Shown here piece after piece: positions 15,465 through 25,380 of a stretch of DNA of 32,089 nt (positions are counted from its first letter, which is position 1; every line of letters begins with the position of its first letter). Position numbers and translations under genes: made by a program. Source of the stretch: an uncultured SAR86 cluster bacterium (GTDB lineage: Bacteria; Pseudomonadota; Gammaproteobacteria; Magnimaribacterales; AG-339-G14); assembly GCA_949373255.1 (NCBI GenBank), contig CASICS010000026.1, positions 1-32,089 of the forward strand, in the 5' to 3' direction. The notes beneath the pieces were generated by a model. It saw only the letters and a list, made by a program, of their open reading frames with translations. It had not been told where the DNA came from and ran no database searches.

Positions 15465-17045
15465 ATGCTTGATTACAAAAAAACTATAGAAGAGCTTAAT
15501 AAACTTAAAAATTCTGATGAAAAACTTTTTAAGAATATAAATTCTGAAAGTGCAGCGAGAATGAAGATGCAAAATCGTTTTCAGACAGGAATAGATATTG
15601 CAAAATATACTGCCGCTATCATGAGAGAAGATATGGACGCATATGACAAAGATTCTTCTTTATATACGCAATCTCTTGGATGCTGGCACGGATTTATTGG
15701 TCAGCAAAAAATGATTTCAATAAAAAAACACTTCGGAACCAACAAAAGAAACTATCTTTATCTGTCTGGTTGGATGGTAGCTGCATTAAGATCTGAATTT
15801 GGACCCCTTCCCGATCAGTCAATGCATGAGAAAACTTCTGTCGCAAGCTTAATTGCTGAGTTGTACACTTTTTTAAGACAAGCCGATGCGAGAGAACTAG
15901 GCGGATTGTTTAGAGAATTAGATCAGACAGAGGGAGCAGCAAAGGACGCAGTTCAGGAAAAAATAGATAATTTTCAGACTCATGTCGTTCCAATTATTGC
16001 TGATATAGATGCAGGTTTCGGTAACGAAGAAGCTACATATTTGATGGCTAAACAAATGATTGAAGCTGGCGCTTGCTGTATTCAAATAGAAAATCAAGTT
16101 TCAGATGAAAAGCAGTGCGGACATCAAGATGGAAAAGTAACAGTGCCTCATTCTGATTTCTTAGCAAAAATAAATGCTGTTAGGTATGCCTTCTTAGAAT
16201 TAGGTGTAGATGATGGTGTTATTGTTGCTAGAACAGACTCGTTAGGAGCTGGTTTAACTAAACAAATAGCAATAACAGAAAAAGTTGGAGACCTTGGTGA
16301 TCAGTACAATTCTTTTTTAGATCTGGAAGAGGTTTCTGATTCTGATATGAATCATGGTGATGTTTTAATAAATCATCATGGCAAAGTTGTTAGACCAAAA
16401 CGTTTACCAAGTAATCTATATAGATTTAGGGAAGGTACAGGAGAAGCTAGATGCATTCTAGATTCAATAACTAGTCTTCAAAATGGTGCTGATTTAATAT
16501 GGATTGAAACTGAAAAACCACATATTGGTCAAATTGGTGCAATGATGGATGAAATTAAAAAAGTTGTTCCCAATGCTAAACTTGTCTACAACAACAGCCC
16601 TTCTTTCAATTGGACTTTAAATTTTCGTCAACAGGTTTTTGATAAAATGACAGAAAACGGAACTGATACTTCTTCTTACGAAAGAGAAGCTTTAATGGAT
16701 GAAAAGTATGATGATACTGATTTAGGCAAAGAAGCAGATGAAAGAATTAGAACTTTCCAAGCTGATGCAGCTAAAGAAGCTGGAATATTTCATCACTTAA
16801 TTACTCTGCCAACTTACCATACAGCAGCTTTATCTACCGATAATTTAGCTAAGGAGTACTTTGGAGACAAAGGTATGCTTGGTTATGTGCAAGGAGTTCA
16901 GAGAAAAGAAATTCGTGAAGGTATAGCCTGTGTGAAGCATCAAAATATGGCAGGTTCAGATATGGGAGATGATCATAAGGAATATTTTGCTGGAGATGCC
17001 GCTTTAAAGGCTTCTGGTGAAGATAATACTATGAATCAGTTTTAA
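15465..17045 (+). CDS. aceA: Isocitrate lyase, long form
   Basis: AceA splits isocitrate into succinate and glyoxylate, the first step of the glyoxylate shunt used for growth on acetate and fatty acids. At 526 residues it belongs to the longer form known from Pseudomonas (about 530) rather than the E. coli form (434). The catalytic cysteine is Cys218 in KQCGHQDGK. Metal-binding residues appear in IADIDAGFGN, and ARTDS and NNSPSFNW line the active site. AAGGAA before the ATG is a good ribosome binding site. Its stop overlaps that of the converging nqrM by sharing TTAA. Acyl-CoA dehydrogenase genes in the window fit a cell that burns fatty or branched acids, though no malate synthase is seen here. 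Confidence 0.96.
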   Translation: MLDYKKTIEELNKLKNSDEKLFKNINSESAARMKMQNRFQTGIDIAKYTAAIMREDMDAYDKDSSLYTQSLGCWHGFIGQQKMISIKKHFGTNKRNYLYLSGWMVAALRSEFGPLPDQSMHEKTSVASLIAELYTFLRQADARELGGLFRELDQTEGAAKDAVQEKIDNFQTHVVPIIADIDAGFGNEEATYLMAKQMIEAGACCIQIENQVSDEKQCGHQDGKVTVPHSDFLAKINAVRYAFLELGVDDGVIVARTDSLGAGLTKQIAITEKVGDLGDQYNSFLDLEEVSDSDMNHGDVLINHHGKVVRPKRLPSNLYRFREGTGEARCILDSITSLQNGADLIWIETEKPHIGQIGAMMDEIKKVVPNAKLVYNNSPSFNWTLNFRQQVFDKMTENGTDTSSYEREALMDEKYDDTDLGKEADERIRTFQADAAKEAGIFHHLITLPTYHTAALSTDNLAKEYFGDKGMLGYVQGVQRKEIREGIACVKHQNMAGSDMGDDHKEYFAGDAALKASGEDNTMNQF

Positions 17046-17200
17046 TCTTTTATTTTTCCACACACACTGCAAGAATCACCTTTATCTAAATAAATTCCTC
17101 CACAACTAGGTTGGAGGGGTTTATTTTGGAGTATTAAACCAATAGACATTCCGCCTATTGATAAAGCAACCACGATTATTGCAAATATTGCTGTAGCCAT
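17042..17200 (-). CDS. nqrM: NqrM, Na+-NQR maturation protein (short form)
   Basis: NqrM (DUF539 family) is needed to build the Fe centre bound by NqrD and NqrE. This 52-residue protein starts with ATG at 17200 and has one membrane span (about residues 3-23), then PSCGGIYLD and CSVCGK. Its cysteines are Cys33, Cys44 and Cys47, and Cys33 has the same number as the essential cysteine of the known Vibrio protein, in the same SCGG context. Relatives are usually some 65-80 residues; the C-terminal tail is missing here. It is the last gene of the nqr operon, four bases after apbE. Its stop overlaps the aceA stop in the other direction. Confidence 0.85.
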   Translation of the reverse strand: MATAIFAIIVVALSIGGMSIGLILQNKPLQPSCGGIYLDKGDSCSVCGKIKD

Positions 17201-17204
17201 AAAT

Positions 17205-18047
17205 CTATTCTATCAACTCATTCCATTTAGAGGTACTAGAAGATACTGTTTTTCCTGACTCTCTATAAATAAAATAAGCTGCAATATTATTTTTATTTGC
17301 TAACTGCATCCATTCATTGTTTGGTGTCGCATACAAGGCAGTAGCCCATGCGTCACTAGTAGCCGTAGAAGTTTCATTTAATACCGTTACTGACATTAGT
17401 TTAGTAGCAATTGGTAAATCAGTTAATGGATTCATTATGTGTCCTGGATTTCTATAGTCTCCAGATGTAGCAATAGATAAATTTCTTTTTACGTCAAAGT
17501 ACTTATGAATGGATTTACTTAAAGATGGTTCTATTACTGCAAAATTCCAATTTTTAGTTCCTTTGGAGCCTTCAAATCTTATTTCTCCACCTATTTCTAT
17601 CATAAAATTTGTAATATTTTTTGAATTTAATATTTTTGCCAAATTGTCCACGGCATAGCCTTTTGCTATGGCATTAAGATCATACTGATTGTTAATATAA
17701 ATATTAAAGAAGCCGTTCGATTGATTTTTAATTTTTAAAGACAGATTGATCAGTTTTAAAAATTCATTATTTTCAAACTCAGAAACTTCACCTCTATTAA
17801 CTTTTGATATATATGAGTCGTCAATATAAGTTGAAAAAATTTTGTTAATTCTATTTAATTCATAAGTCAGAGATTTATTTAAATCTTCAAGATCATTCTG
17901 ATTATCCACATACTTTACTTGCCAGGTTGTCCCAAAAATCTCTCCTTGAATGCTTTTTATTTCAGAAGTTGAAGAACATCCAAAAAGAAATAGTAAAATT
18001 AAAGATATCTTTAGAAAGAATTTAAACAACTTAGCCGCCAAAATCAT
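17205..18047 (-). CDS. apbE: FAD:protein FMN transferase ApbE (lipoprotein)
   Basis: ApbE covalently attaches FMN to threonines of NqrB and NqrC in the periplasm. The 280-residue protein has a lipoprotein signal with lipobox LFGC (Cys24), so it should be anchored to the membrane. Family landmarks include FGTTWQVKY, the FAD-contact [11 protein letters not shown], the HIMNP segment (HxxxP-type, metal and pyrophosphate site) and [12 protein letters not shown] with the metal-binding Asp. It is shorter than E. coli ApbE (351), mainly at the ends of loops. It overlaps nqrF by 17 bases and stands four bases before nqrM, the usual place at the end of the nqr operon. Confidence 0.94.
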   Translation of the reverse strand: MILAAKLFKFFLKISLILLFLFGCSSTSEIKSIQGEIFGTTWQVKYVDNQNDLEDLNKSLTYELNRINKIFSTYIDDSYISKVNRGEVSEFENNEFLKLINLSLKIKNQSNGFFNIYINNQYDLNAIAKGYAVDNLAKILNSKNITNFMIEIGGEIRFEGSKGTKNWNFAVIEPSLSKSIHKYFDVKRNLSIATSGDYRNPGHIMNPLTDLPIATKLMSVTVLNETSTATSDAWATALYATPNNEWMQLANKNNIAAYFIYRESGKTVSSSTSKWNELIE

Positions 18048-19263
18048 CGAACATAATGTTCTCCGGCTCTACTCCTAAGTCATCAAGCATTTTAAAACAG
18101 GCATCCATCATCATTGGGGGACCGCACATATAGTATTCAGCATCTTCTGGTGAGGAATGATCCTTTAAGTAGTTATCATGCAGAACTTGATGAATAAAGC
18201 CGGTCATTCCCTCCCAATGATCTTCAGGTTGAGGATCAGATAATGCTGCATGCCAAGAAAAATTTTCATGTTCTTCCTGAAGTTTATTGAACTCATCTAC
18301 ATAAAACATTTCTTTAAGACTTCTAGCTCCATACCAAAAAGTTATTTTTCTAGACGAATCTAAGCTTAATAGTTGATCAAAGATATGAGACCTCATCGGA
18401 GCCATACCAGCTCCACCGCCAATAAAGACCATCTCATTACTAGTTTCTTTTGCCATGAACTCTCCAAATGGTCCAAATATAGTTATGGGGTCTCCGGGTT
18501 TAAGATTAAATAAATAAGATGAGGCTTCGCCAGGAGGAAAACTAGATCCCGGAGGTGGTGATGCGATTCTAATATTGAACTTCATTACTCCTTTTTCTTC
18601 AGGATAATTAGCCATCGAGTAAGCTCTGATAACAGGCTCCTTGACTATCGATACATTATCTAAGACTTTAAATTTTTCCCAGTCTTCAATGTAGTCTCCC
18701 TCTATTGTAAAATCTTTATAATCCGCTTCATAAGCGGGTATTTCCATTTGCACATATCCCCCAGCATCAAAGCCCACGGCTTCGCCTTCTGGTAATTTCA
18801 ATACTAATTCCTTGATAAATGTTGCTACATTTTCATTAGATAGAACAGTTGTATCCCATTTCTTCGCTCCAAATACCTCATCAGGAACGGTTATTTTCAT
18901 ATCACTTTTAACTGGTACTTGGCAGGATAAACGCCAGTTATCTTTTTTTTCTCTATTATTGAAATGAGCTTCTTCTGTAGATAAAATTGATCCCCCTCCA
19001 TCATAAACCTGACAACGACATTGAGCGCAAGTTCCACCGCCTCCACAAGCTGAGGATAAGAAAAGATTTTGATCGGCTAATGTTTGTAAAAGCTTTCCCC
19101 CTGCAGGAACTGTGATAGTTTTTTCAGGGTCTCCATTAATTTCAACTGTTACGTCTCCTGTTGAAACCAATCTAGTTCTAGCAAATAGGATTACAAAAAT
19201 CATTAGATTTACTATTAAAGTAAACGCGATTATTCCTAGCGATATTTCTATGAGATCAATCAT
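18031..19263 (-). CDS. nqrF: Na+-NQR subunit F (NADH dehydrogenase, FAD and 2Fe-2S)
   Basis: NqrF takes electrons from NADH through FAD to a 2Fe-2S cluster. The 410-residue protein has one N-terminal membrane helix (about 5-27). The ferredoxin domain binds its cluster with Cys73, Cys79, Cys82 and Cys114. The FAD site contains RAYSMANYP, and the NADH site contains [12 protein letters not shown] and YMCGPPMM. Length and motifs match the Vibrio subunit. Its ATG overlaps the nqrE stop by one base (ATGA/TAATG type junction), and its end overlaps apbE by 17 bases. Confidence 0.98.
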   Translation of the reverse strand: MIDLIEISLGIIAFTLIVNLMIFVILFARTRLVSTGDVTVEINGDPEKTITVPAGGKLLQTLADQNLFLSSACGGGGTCAQCRCQVYDGGGSILSTEEAHFNNREKKDNWRLSCQVPVKSDMKITVPDEVFGAKKWDTTVLSNENVATFIKELVLKLPEGEAVGFDAGGYVQMEIPAYEADYKDFTIEGDYIEDWEKFKVLDNVSIVKEPVIRAYSMANYPEEKGVMKFNIRIASPPPGSSFPPGEASSYLFNLKPGDPITIFGPFGEFMAKETSNEMVFIGGGAGMAPMRSHIFDQLLSLDSSRKITFWYGARSLKEMFYVDEFNKLQEEHENFSWHAALSDPQPEDHWEGMTGFIHQVLHDNYLKDHSSPEDAEYYMCGPPMMMDACFKMLDDLGVEPENIMFDDFGG

Positions 19264-19874
19264 TAAAGGCTAATTCCTCCAAAAGACATGAATCCAAAAC
19301 ACATCAGACCCACAGTTATAAATGTAATTCCTAAACCTTCCAAACCATCAGGTATATCACTGTATTTAAGCTTTTCTCTGATTCCTGCCAACATGGCAAT
19401 TGCTAATGCCCAGCCAATTCCTGCACCTAATCCGTAAACTACGCTCTCTCCAAAGGCTAAACTTTTTTCAACCATAAACAAAGAAGCTCCAAGAATTGCA
19501 CAGTTTACAGTGATCAAAGGTAGAAAAATTCCTAATGCGTTATATAAAACTGGTACATATTTATCAAGAAACATTTCAAGTATCTGAACTGTTGCTGCAA
19601 TAACCCCTATGTAACTTATTAAACCTACAAATTCTAAAGATACATCTGGATATCCTAACCAAGATAAAGCACCTTCTCTCAAAATATATGTATAAATTAA
19701 ATTATTTAATGGAACTGTTATTCCGATGATTACTATAACTGCAATCCCCAACCCAATAGCAGCATCAATTTTCTTTGATATAGCAATAAATGTACACATT
19801 CCTAGAAAAACCGACAGAGCTATATTCTCTATAAAAACTGCATTAATAAAAATACTTAGATAGTTTTCAAGCAT
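19263..19874 (-). CDS. nqrE: Na+-NQR subunit E
   Basis: NqrE is a six-helix membrane subunit that pairs with NqrD around a buried Fe centre. The 203-residue protein keeps the cluster cysteines Cys27 ([13 protein letters not shown]) and Cys125 (TVNCAILG). The glycine-rich helix [14 protein letters not shown] is typical of the RnfA/NqrE family. It overlaps nqrD by 8 bases and nqrF by one. RnfA is the close homologue, but the surrounding nqr genes settle the name. Confidence 0.98.
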   Translation of the reverse strand: MLENYLSIFINAVFIENIALSVFLGMCTFIAISKKIDAAIGLGIAVIVIIGITVPLNNLIYTYILREGALSWLGYPDVSLEFVGLISYIGVIAATVQILEMFLDKYVPVLYNALGIFLPLITVNCAILGASLFMVEKSLAFGESVVYGLGAGIGWALAIAMLAGIREKLKYSDIPDGLEGLGITFITVGLMCFGFMSFGGISL

Positions 19875-20538
19875 GATCTACCTTTATTTCTTTGGGGGCA
19901 TTTTTGCTCATTTTGAATTCAGAAACTTCTATTTGATCTGTTTTCCAAGATCTCAAAAACCAGATAAATAAACCGATTATTATGAAAGAACTAGGCGGAA
20001 GTAAAAAGAAATTATTGCTTACATACCAACCGCCATCTGAAGCTAAGGGTAATATTTGCTTATCTAATAACTGCCCGCTTCCAATAAGCTCTCTTATTGA
20101 GGCAACAATTATTAAAATAACGCTATAGCCTAATCCGTTTCCTAGTCCATCCAATAAACTCATATATGGTCCATTTTGCATTGCATAGGCCTCTGCTCTT
20201 CCCATGACTATACAGTTTGTAATTATTAAACCTACGAAAACCGATAAAGTCTTACTTGTTTCATAGTCATAGGCTTTTAATAATTGATCCACGATAATCA
20301 CCAATGATGAAATTATTGTCATCTGAACAATGATTCTTATATTACTTGGGGTTATATTTCTTATTAAGGATATAAAAAAGTTAGATAACGTTACTGTGGC
20401 CGTAAGGGCCACACACATAATTAATGTAGGATATAGCTTGCTGGTAACTGCCAAAGCAGAGCATATTCCTAAAACTTGAAGCGCGATTGGATTCTCTTTA
20501 AATATTGGAGAGAATAAAACATCCGAAGATTTAGCCAT
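19867..20538 (-). CDS. nqrD: Na+-NQR subunit D
   Basis: NqrD is the membrane partner of NqrE. The 223-residue protein has six hydrophobic segments and the Fe-centre cysteines Cys26 ([10 protein letters not shown]) and Cys109 ([14 protein letters not shown]). The segment [13 protein letters not shown] is characteristic of RnfE/NqrD. The start overlaps nqrC by 8 bases and the end overlaps nqrE by 8 bases, so all are translated as a coupled set. Confidence 0.98.
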   Translation of the reverse strand: MAKSSDVLFSPIFKENPIALQVLGICSALAVTSKLYPTLIMCVALTATVTLSNFFISLIRNITPSNIRIIVQMTIISSLVIIVDQLLKAYDYETSKTLSVFVGLIITNCIVMGRAEAYAMQNGPYMSLLDGLGNGLGYSVILIIVASIRELIGSGQLLDKQILPLASDGGWYVSNNFFLLPPSSFIIIGLFIWFLRSWKTDQIEVSEFKMSKNAPKEIKVDHA

Positions 20539-21307
20539 TAATTTTTTCCTTTTTTAAATTATCCAAAAAAGGCTTAAACCCATTTTCACCTAACCAATAA
20601 GCTAAAAGATTTGAGACTCCTTTGCTGGTGAGTGTTGCACCAGATAAACCGTCAACTTCATAAGAAGACATATCCATACTATTATCCACCTTTCCCTTTA
20701 TAACTTTAATAAGAATTTTTCCATTTTCGTCATAAATTCTTTTTCCTCTCCACAAAGCCTTCCACTTTGGATTATCTACCTCAGCTCCCAAACCAGGAGT
20801 TTCTTTGTGATCATAAAATTCTAATCCAATAATAGTATTTAAATCATTCGAGATTGCTAAATATCCATACAGAATTCCCCAAAGGCCATAACCTCTAACA
20901 GGCACAATCACTGTGTTTAATTGACCTTCACGGTATTCTAGGAAAACTTTAGAAAAGTTTTCTCGTTTCTTGATGGTTGCTATATCTTCTACTGATGATA
21001 ATTCAATAAACCTATTTGGATCTCTAAGCTCTTTAGACAGATCGTATTTTTCACTGGATTGATTAGTAATAAGCCCTGCTTCTATATCAATAATTTTTTC
21101 TTCTATAGAGGTAAAAGCGTTATTTACTGAACCATAGAATGATTCTAGATCAGCAGCTGCTACTATTTTTTTTTGCTGATCTAAAATAGCATTGTTTTTT
21201 TGTCTTTCCTTAAGACCGACAGCTATGATTGAAATTATTGCAGCACATATCAAGCATAATCCTATCCCTATAAAAATTGTATTTTTTATACTGTCTTTAT
21301 TTTGCAT
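20531..21307 (-). CDS. nqrC: Na+-NQR subunit C (covalent FMN)
   Basis: NqrC is anchored by one N-terminal helix (about residues 10-32) and carries FMN on its periplasmic domain. The attachment motif is DGLSGATLT with the acceptor Thr225, the same number as in the Vibrio protein, and ApbE for this reaction is encoded in the operon. Length is 258 residues, normal for the family. Other conserved pieces are [13 protein letters not shown] and [14 protein letters not shown]. It overlaps nqrB by 11 bases and nqrD by 8. Confidence 0.98.
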   Translation of the reverse strand: MQNKDSIKNTIFIGIGLCLICAAIISIIAVGLKERQKNNAILDQQKKIVAAADLESFYGSVNNAFTSIEEKIIDIEAGLITNQSSEKYDLSKELRDPNRFIELSSVEDIATIKKRENFSKVFLEYREGQLNTVIVPVRGYGLWGILYGYLAISNDLNTIIGLEFYDHKETPGLGAEVDNPKWKALWRGKRIYDENGKILIKVIKGKVDNSMDMSSYEVDGLSGATLTSKGVSNLLAYWLGENGFKPFLDNLKKEKING

Positions 21308-22517
21308 CTAAAACCTTGATTCTTTCTTTTATATTTCCAGTTACAACATAGTGATCAATCAAGGGTGAGACAAGGTTTGCAAATAATATTGCCAACATCA
21401 TTCCTTCTGGATAAGCAGGATTGAGAACTCTTATCATGATAACCATAAATCCAATGATAAAACCGTAAATCCATCTACCTTTATTAGTGTGCGATCCAGA
21501 AACTGGCTCTGTTGCCATAAATACAAGACCAAACATATAACCACCCATTACCATATGCCACCAAAATGGAACGGCAAACATTGGATTTGTGTCGCTTCCT
21601 GATAAATTAAAAAGGGTAGCTGTAAAAATTGTTCCTATCACTGCACCGGACACTATTCTCCAAGAAGCGATTTTTGTGTAAAGAAGAATAGCTAAACCAA
21701 TTAAAATTGCGACTACAGACGTTTCCCCTATTGAACCAGGAATAAACCCAAAAAAAGCGTCTGTCCATGAATAAGGCATGTTCATATAAGACTCTTGAGC
21801 AGACATTCCCAACATAGTTGCTGCTGTATATCCATCAACTGCAATCCATGACATATCGCCTGACCAAGAGGCAGGATATGCAAAATAAAGAAAAGCTCTT
21901 CCAGTTAATGCAGGATTAAGGAAGTTCTTTCCAGTGCCTCCAAATATTTCCTTTCCAATAACCAAACCTACACTTATGCCCATTGCGACCTGCCATAAAG
22001 GCGCATCTGGTGGACAGGATAAAGCAAATAAGATGGTTGTTACGAAAGCTCCTTCACTAATTTCATGTTTTCTTATTACTGCAAAAATAACTTCCCAAGC
22101 TATTCCAACTATGAAGGTTACTAAATAAATCGGAACGAAATATATTGCGCCATAACTTATACAATCTAGAATACTATTAGGATTTAAGCCGGAAACCATT
22201 TGAATGAAAGGCCAATGCCAGTCTTTTTCAAAAACCTCACCATTTAAGCTGACAATCTCAATAGCCGTTAAAGCTTGGTAACCTAAGTTATACATCCCAA
22301 AAAACATTGCGGGAAAGGCAGATAACCAGACCACAACCATAATTCTTTGGATATCACTTCCATCTCTAATATGAGTTAATCCAGAAGTCTTTCTATCAGA
22401 TGAGTAAAATAAATTTTCGAATACATCAAAAATAGGAAAGTATTTTGATAATTTTCCAGAGCCCTCAAAAGAAGGTTTTATTTTATCCATTAAGTTTCTT
22501 AGTGGATCAGCCATCAA
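21297..22517 (-). CDS. nqrB: Na+-NQR subunit B (covalent FMN, riboflavin, Na+ path)
   Basis: NqrB is the large membrane subunit that carries Na+ and hosts FMN and riboflavin. The 406-residue protein has about ten membrane helices. The FMN attachment motif reads DGYTAATML, with Thr234 as the likely acceptor. Conserved pieces include GKEIFGGTGKNFLNPALTGRAFL and EPVSGSHTNKGRWIYG. Only residues 1-50 before the first helix are soluble. It overlaps nqrA by 4 bases and nqrC by 11. Confidence 0.98.
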   Translation of the reverse strand: MMADPLRNLMDKIKPSFEGSGKLSKYFPIFDVFENLFYSSDRKTSGLTHIRDGSDIQRIMVVVWLSAFPAMFFGMYNLGYQALTAIEIVSLNGEVFEKDWHWPFIQMVSGLNPNSILDCISYGAIYFVPIYLVTFIVGIAWEVIFAVIRKHEISEGAFVTTILFALSCPPDAPLWQVAMGISVGLVIGKEIFGGTGKNFLNPALTGRAFLYFAYPASWSGDMSWIAVDGYTAATMLGMSAQESYMNMPYSWTDAFFGFIPGSIGETSVVAILIGLAILLYTKIASWRIVSGAVIGTIFTATLFNLSGSDTNPMFAVPFWWHMVMGGYMFGLVFMATEPVSGSHTNKGRWIYGFIIGFMVIMIRVLNPAYPEGMMLAILFANLVSPLIDHYVVTGNIKERIKVLDAK

Positions 22518-23866
22518 CCTTCCTCTTCAATTTTTGTGAGCATTTCTCTCAATAAAGATCCGTAATCATATTTACTTGGGCAGGAGTAAGTGCAAAGTGA
22601 TAAATCCTCTTCATCTAATTCAAGGATTCCCAGTTGCTGAGCTAGTTCTGTGTCACCAATTACAATGCTTTTTAAAAGCTGAGTAATCATAATGTTGTAA
22701 GGAAAAATGTCTTCAAATATTCCAATTGGAACAATAGCTCTATCTGCACCATTCATAGCTGTTGTATATTTAAGTTTAAGATATTTTTCTTTAAATTTAG
22801 TTAAAAATAGATTTAAGGATGAATGTTTTAATAGCCCCGGTCTTAAAAAATTTAATAACTCTCTATCACCTTTATTAACTTCTCTCAAAGCAGATACTTG
22901 ATAGTCAAATCTACCTAGATAGTTAACTGATTTTCCTGACTCTTTTCCGCATAAAACAGATCCAGAAATATATCTATTTTCACCCTCTTCTTCTTTACCA
23001 ATGATTATTTCGTCAATACATGCGCCTATCTCAGAATTCAATCTACATGGATTTTTTATTTGAGGGCCGCATAGAGCTATCATTCGTGAGGTGTCTAAGA
23101 TTCCTTTTTTAAATAGTTTTCCTATCATTGCTACATCCTGATATCCAATTGTCCAAACTGGATTTTTTGAACTCACAGGAGAAATATTATGAATTTGCGT
23201 GCCTACCAAACCAACGGGATGTGGCCCCACAAATTGATAATACCGAATCTTATCAGAATCAAGTTGAGTTAAATTAAAATCCATACTAGTTGAAATATGT
23301 ACACAATTTTTAGGAATATGAGATAAAACTTCTAAACCATAGTTAAATTCATCAATATTCTCTTCTAAATAAATTTCAGGGTTAAGGCTAAGAGGATCAG
23401 AGCCAATTAAAGAGATAAATATTTCATTAGGAATGGCATCAATTTTTGGCACCTTACTAAAAGGCCTTGTTTTAAACGATGTCCAACAACCAGAACTCAA
23501 TAAATTTTTTATAATAAAATCTCTGGATAAATTATCATCAGGAATTGAGTCAAAATTTACTTGATCAGAATTTTCTAAATCTTTTTCAATCACCAAAGAT
23601 AAAAAAGCTCTTCTTTCTCCTCTATTAATTTCAATAACTTTTCCGGAAGCAGGAGAGATAAAATTCACTCCAGGATTTTTCTTATCTTCAAATAAAGGCT
23701 GACCTTTGATGACCGTGTCTCCTTCCTTAACCAGCATTGTTGGCTTCAAACCATGATAATCCTCTCCAAGAAGAGCTATTTTTTTTGCATTTACAGTTTC
23801 AATAGATGAAAGATCTATATCACCACTTATAGGAATAGTTAAACCTTTAGAAATTTTAAATTGCAT
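22514..23866 (-). CDS. nqrA: Na+-NQR subunit A
   Basis: NqrA is the cytoplasmic subunit that helps form the ubiquinone site. The 450-residue protein begins MQFKISKGLTIPISG, the normal NqrA start. It includes a biotinyl-like segment (LVKEGDTVIKGQPLFEDK, about 46-63) and ends near TYSCPSKYDYGSLLREML. Upstream the sequence is CCCCCTCTGCCA with no ribosome binding site, so translation may depend on the gap gene 25 bp earlier. Its stop overlaps nqrB by 4 bases (ATGA). Confidence 0.98.
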   Translation of the reverse strand: MQFKISKGLTIPISGDIDLSSIETVNAKKIALLGEDYHGLKPTMLVKEGDTVIKGQPLFEDKKNPGVNFISPASGKVIEINRGERRAFLSLVIEKDLENSDQVNFDSIPDDNLSRDFIIKNLLSSGCWTSFKTRPFSKVPKIDAIPNEIFISLIGSDPLSLNPEIYLEENIDEFNYGLEVLSHIPKNCVHISTSMDFNLTQLDSDKIRYYQFVGPHPVGLVGTQIHNISPVSSKNPVWTIGYQDVAMIGKLFKKGILDTSRMIALCGPQIKNPCRLNSEIGACIDEIIIGKEEEGENRYISGSVLCGKESGKSVNYLGRFDYQVSALREVNKGDRELLNFLRPGLLKHSSLNLFLTKFKEKYLKLKYTTAMNGADRAIVPIGIFEDIFPYNIMITQLLKSIVIGDTELAQQLGILELDEEDLSLCTYSCPSKYDYGSLLREMLTKIEEEG

Positions 23867-23891
23867 TGGCAGAGGGGGTTTTTTTCATTTT

Positions 23892-25376
23892 TTACAAAAA
23901 GTTAGGTAACTTTTTATATTTAATTCCTGACATTTTTTTAATGACTTTTAATAGCTGCGCGCAGTATCCGATTTCGTTGTCATACCAAACATAAACAATT
24001 ACATTTTTATCGTTAACAATAGTAGATTGACCATCTATGACTCCAGCATATCTACTACCAACGAAATCCGAAGAAACATTTTCATTTGAAACAGACAAAT
24101 CTACTTGATCTTTTAAAACACTATGATTTGATGTTTTCCTTAAAAAATTATTGAATTTATCTAAATCTGTAGATTTTTCTATGTAAAGTTTTAAGATAGC
24201 TAACGAGACATTAGGAGTTGGAACTCTTATAGCATTTGCTGTCAACTTGCCTTTAAGATTTGGTAATACCTGAGCGACGGCTTTGGCCGCGCCTGTTTCC
24301 GTGATGACCATATTTAAGGCAGCGGCTCTTCCTCTTCTCGATTTAACGTGAAAATTATCAATTAAATTTTGATCATTCGTATAAGAATGAACTGTCTCAA
24401 CATGTCCATTACTTATCTTGAATTCGTTATCTATAGCAGAAAGCAGAGGAACAATTGCATTAGTTGTGCAAGATGCAGCTCCAATTATAAAATCTTCTTC
24501 ATTAATATCGTCATGGTTAACACCATAAACAATATTTTTTAGACCGCCTTTTACCGGCGCAGTCAAAAGAACCTTTTTAATTTCTTTGTTTTCTAAATGA
24601 ATAGACAAACCTTCTTCGTCAGAAGCTATTCCAGTATTATCTATTAGCAATGCATCTTTGATTCCATATTTTGAGTAATCTATATTTCCTGGATCATTTG
24701 AATTTATAAATTTAATGACATTTCCATTCATGATCAAAGAATTTTCTTCTTCATCAACTCTAATCGTTCCTTTAAATCTTCCATGCACGGAATCTTTTCT
24801 CATTAACTCGGCTCTTTTTAGAAGGTCATTACTTGTTTTTTGTCTAGTAACAACAGCTTTTAATTTAAGAGTTTCGCCGGCACCACTGTCTTCAAGTAAA
24901 AGTCTTGTAATCAATCTTCCAATTCTTCCAAAGCCAAATAAAACTATATCTTGAGATTTATCTAATATCGGGTCATGTTTTCCCAAAACATCTTTTATTT
25001 GATCTTGGACAAATTCATCTATTTCCATGCCTTTATCTTCAAACATATAACCTGCAGCCATAATTCCGATATCAATTTGACAAGGTCCTACATCTAGTTT
25101 GTCTAAAGCAGCTAGCATCATCGAAGACTCGTATTCACTTAGTTCATTACTTTCAACTTCTCTAACTCTTCTATGTAACTGCATTATTTCAATTACTGAA
25201 AGATTCATTAAGGGAGTTCCGTAGAGGAGAATTCGAACGTTATTTCTATGCCATTTTCCAATGATTGGAATCATAGCTTCAGTTAAGGCCTGTCTTTCTA
25301 TCCAGTTCTCTAAATAGTTATCAGGTTTATCTCTAGATCTTTTATCAGGATTTTTATCCGAATCGGTTGGGGTCAT
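23892..25376 (-). CDS. gap: Glyceraldehyde-3-phosphate dehydrogenase, long form with N-terminal extension
   Basis: GAPDH interconverts glyceraldehyde 3-phosphate and 1,3-bisphosphoglycerate. The 494-residue protein is about 160 residues longer than ordinary GAPDH. The catalytic core starts at about residue 142 with the Rossmann motif GFGRIGR (148-154). It has the active-site Cys303 in ASCTTNAIVP, the histidine in HSYTNDQNLID and the closing WYDNEIGYCAQ. The first 140 residues (including NWIERQALTEAM and HRRVREVESNE) form a helical domain found in a Pseudomonas/Vibrio-type GAPDH; its role is not known to me. That type is encoded between mfd and nqrA in Pseudomonas, as it nearly is here. It starts 4 bases after the preceding acyl-CoA dehydrogenase gene. 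Confidence 0.94.
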   Translation of the reverse strand: MTPTDSDKNPDKRSRDKPDNYLENWIERQALTEAMIPIIGKWHRNNVRILLYGTPLMNLSVIEIMQLHRRVREVESNELSEYESSMMLAALDKLDVGPCQIDIGIMAAGYMFEDKGMEIDEFVQDQIKDVLGKHDPILDKSQDIVLFGFGRIGRLITRLLLEDSGAGETLKLKAVVTRQKTSNDLLKRAELMRKDSVHGRFKGTIRVDEEENSLIMNGNVIKFINSNDPGNIDYSKYGIKDALLIDNTGIASDEEGLSIHLENKEIKKVLLTAPVKGGLKNIVYGVNHDDINEEDFIIGAASCTTNAIVPLLSAIDNEFKISNGHVETVHSYTNDQNLIDNFHVKSRRGRAAALNMVITETGAAKAVAQVLPNLKGKLTANAIRVPTPNVSLAILKLYIEKSTDLDKFNNFLRKTSNHSVLKDQVDLSVSNENVSSDFVGSRYAGVIDGQSTIVNDKNVIVYVWYDNEIGYCAQLLKVIKKMSGIKYKKLPNFL

Positions 25377-25380
25377 TTAT

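Noticed and set aside
23866-23890. Terminator between gap and nqrA suggested by GGGGG next to a T run on the plus strand
   Set aside because: No complementary arm forms a stem, and the T run is on the strand opposite to transcription.
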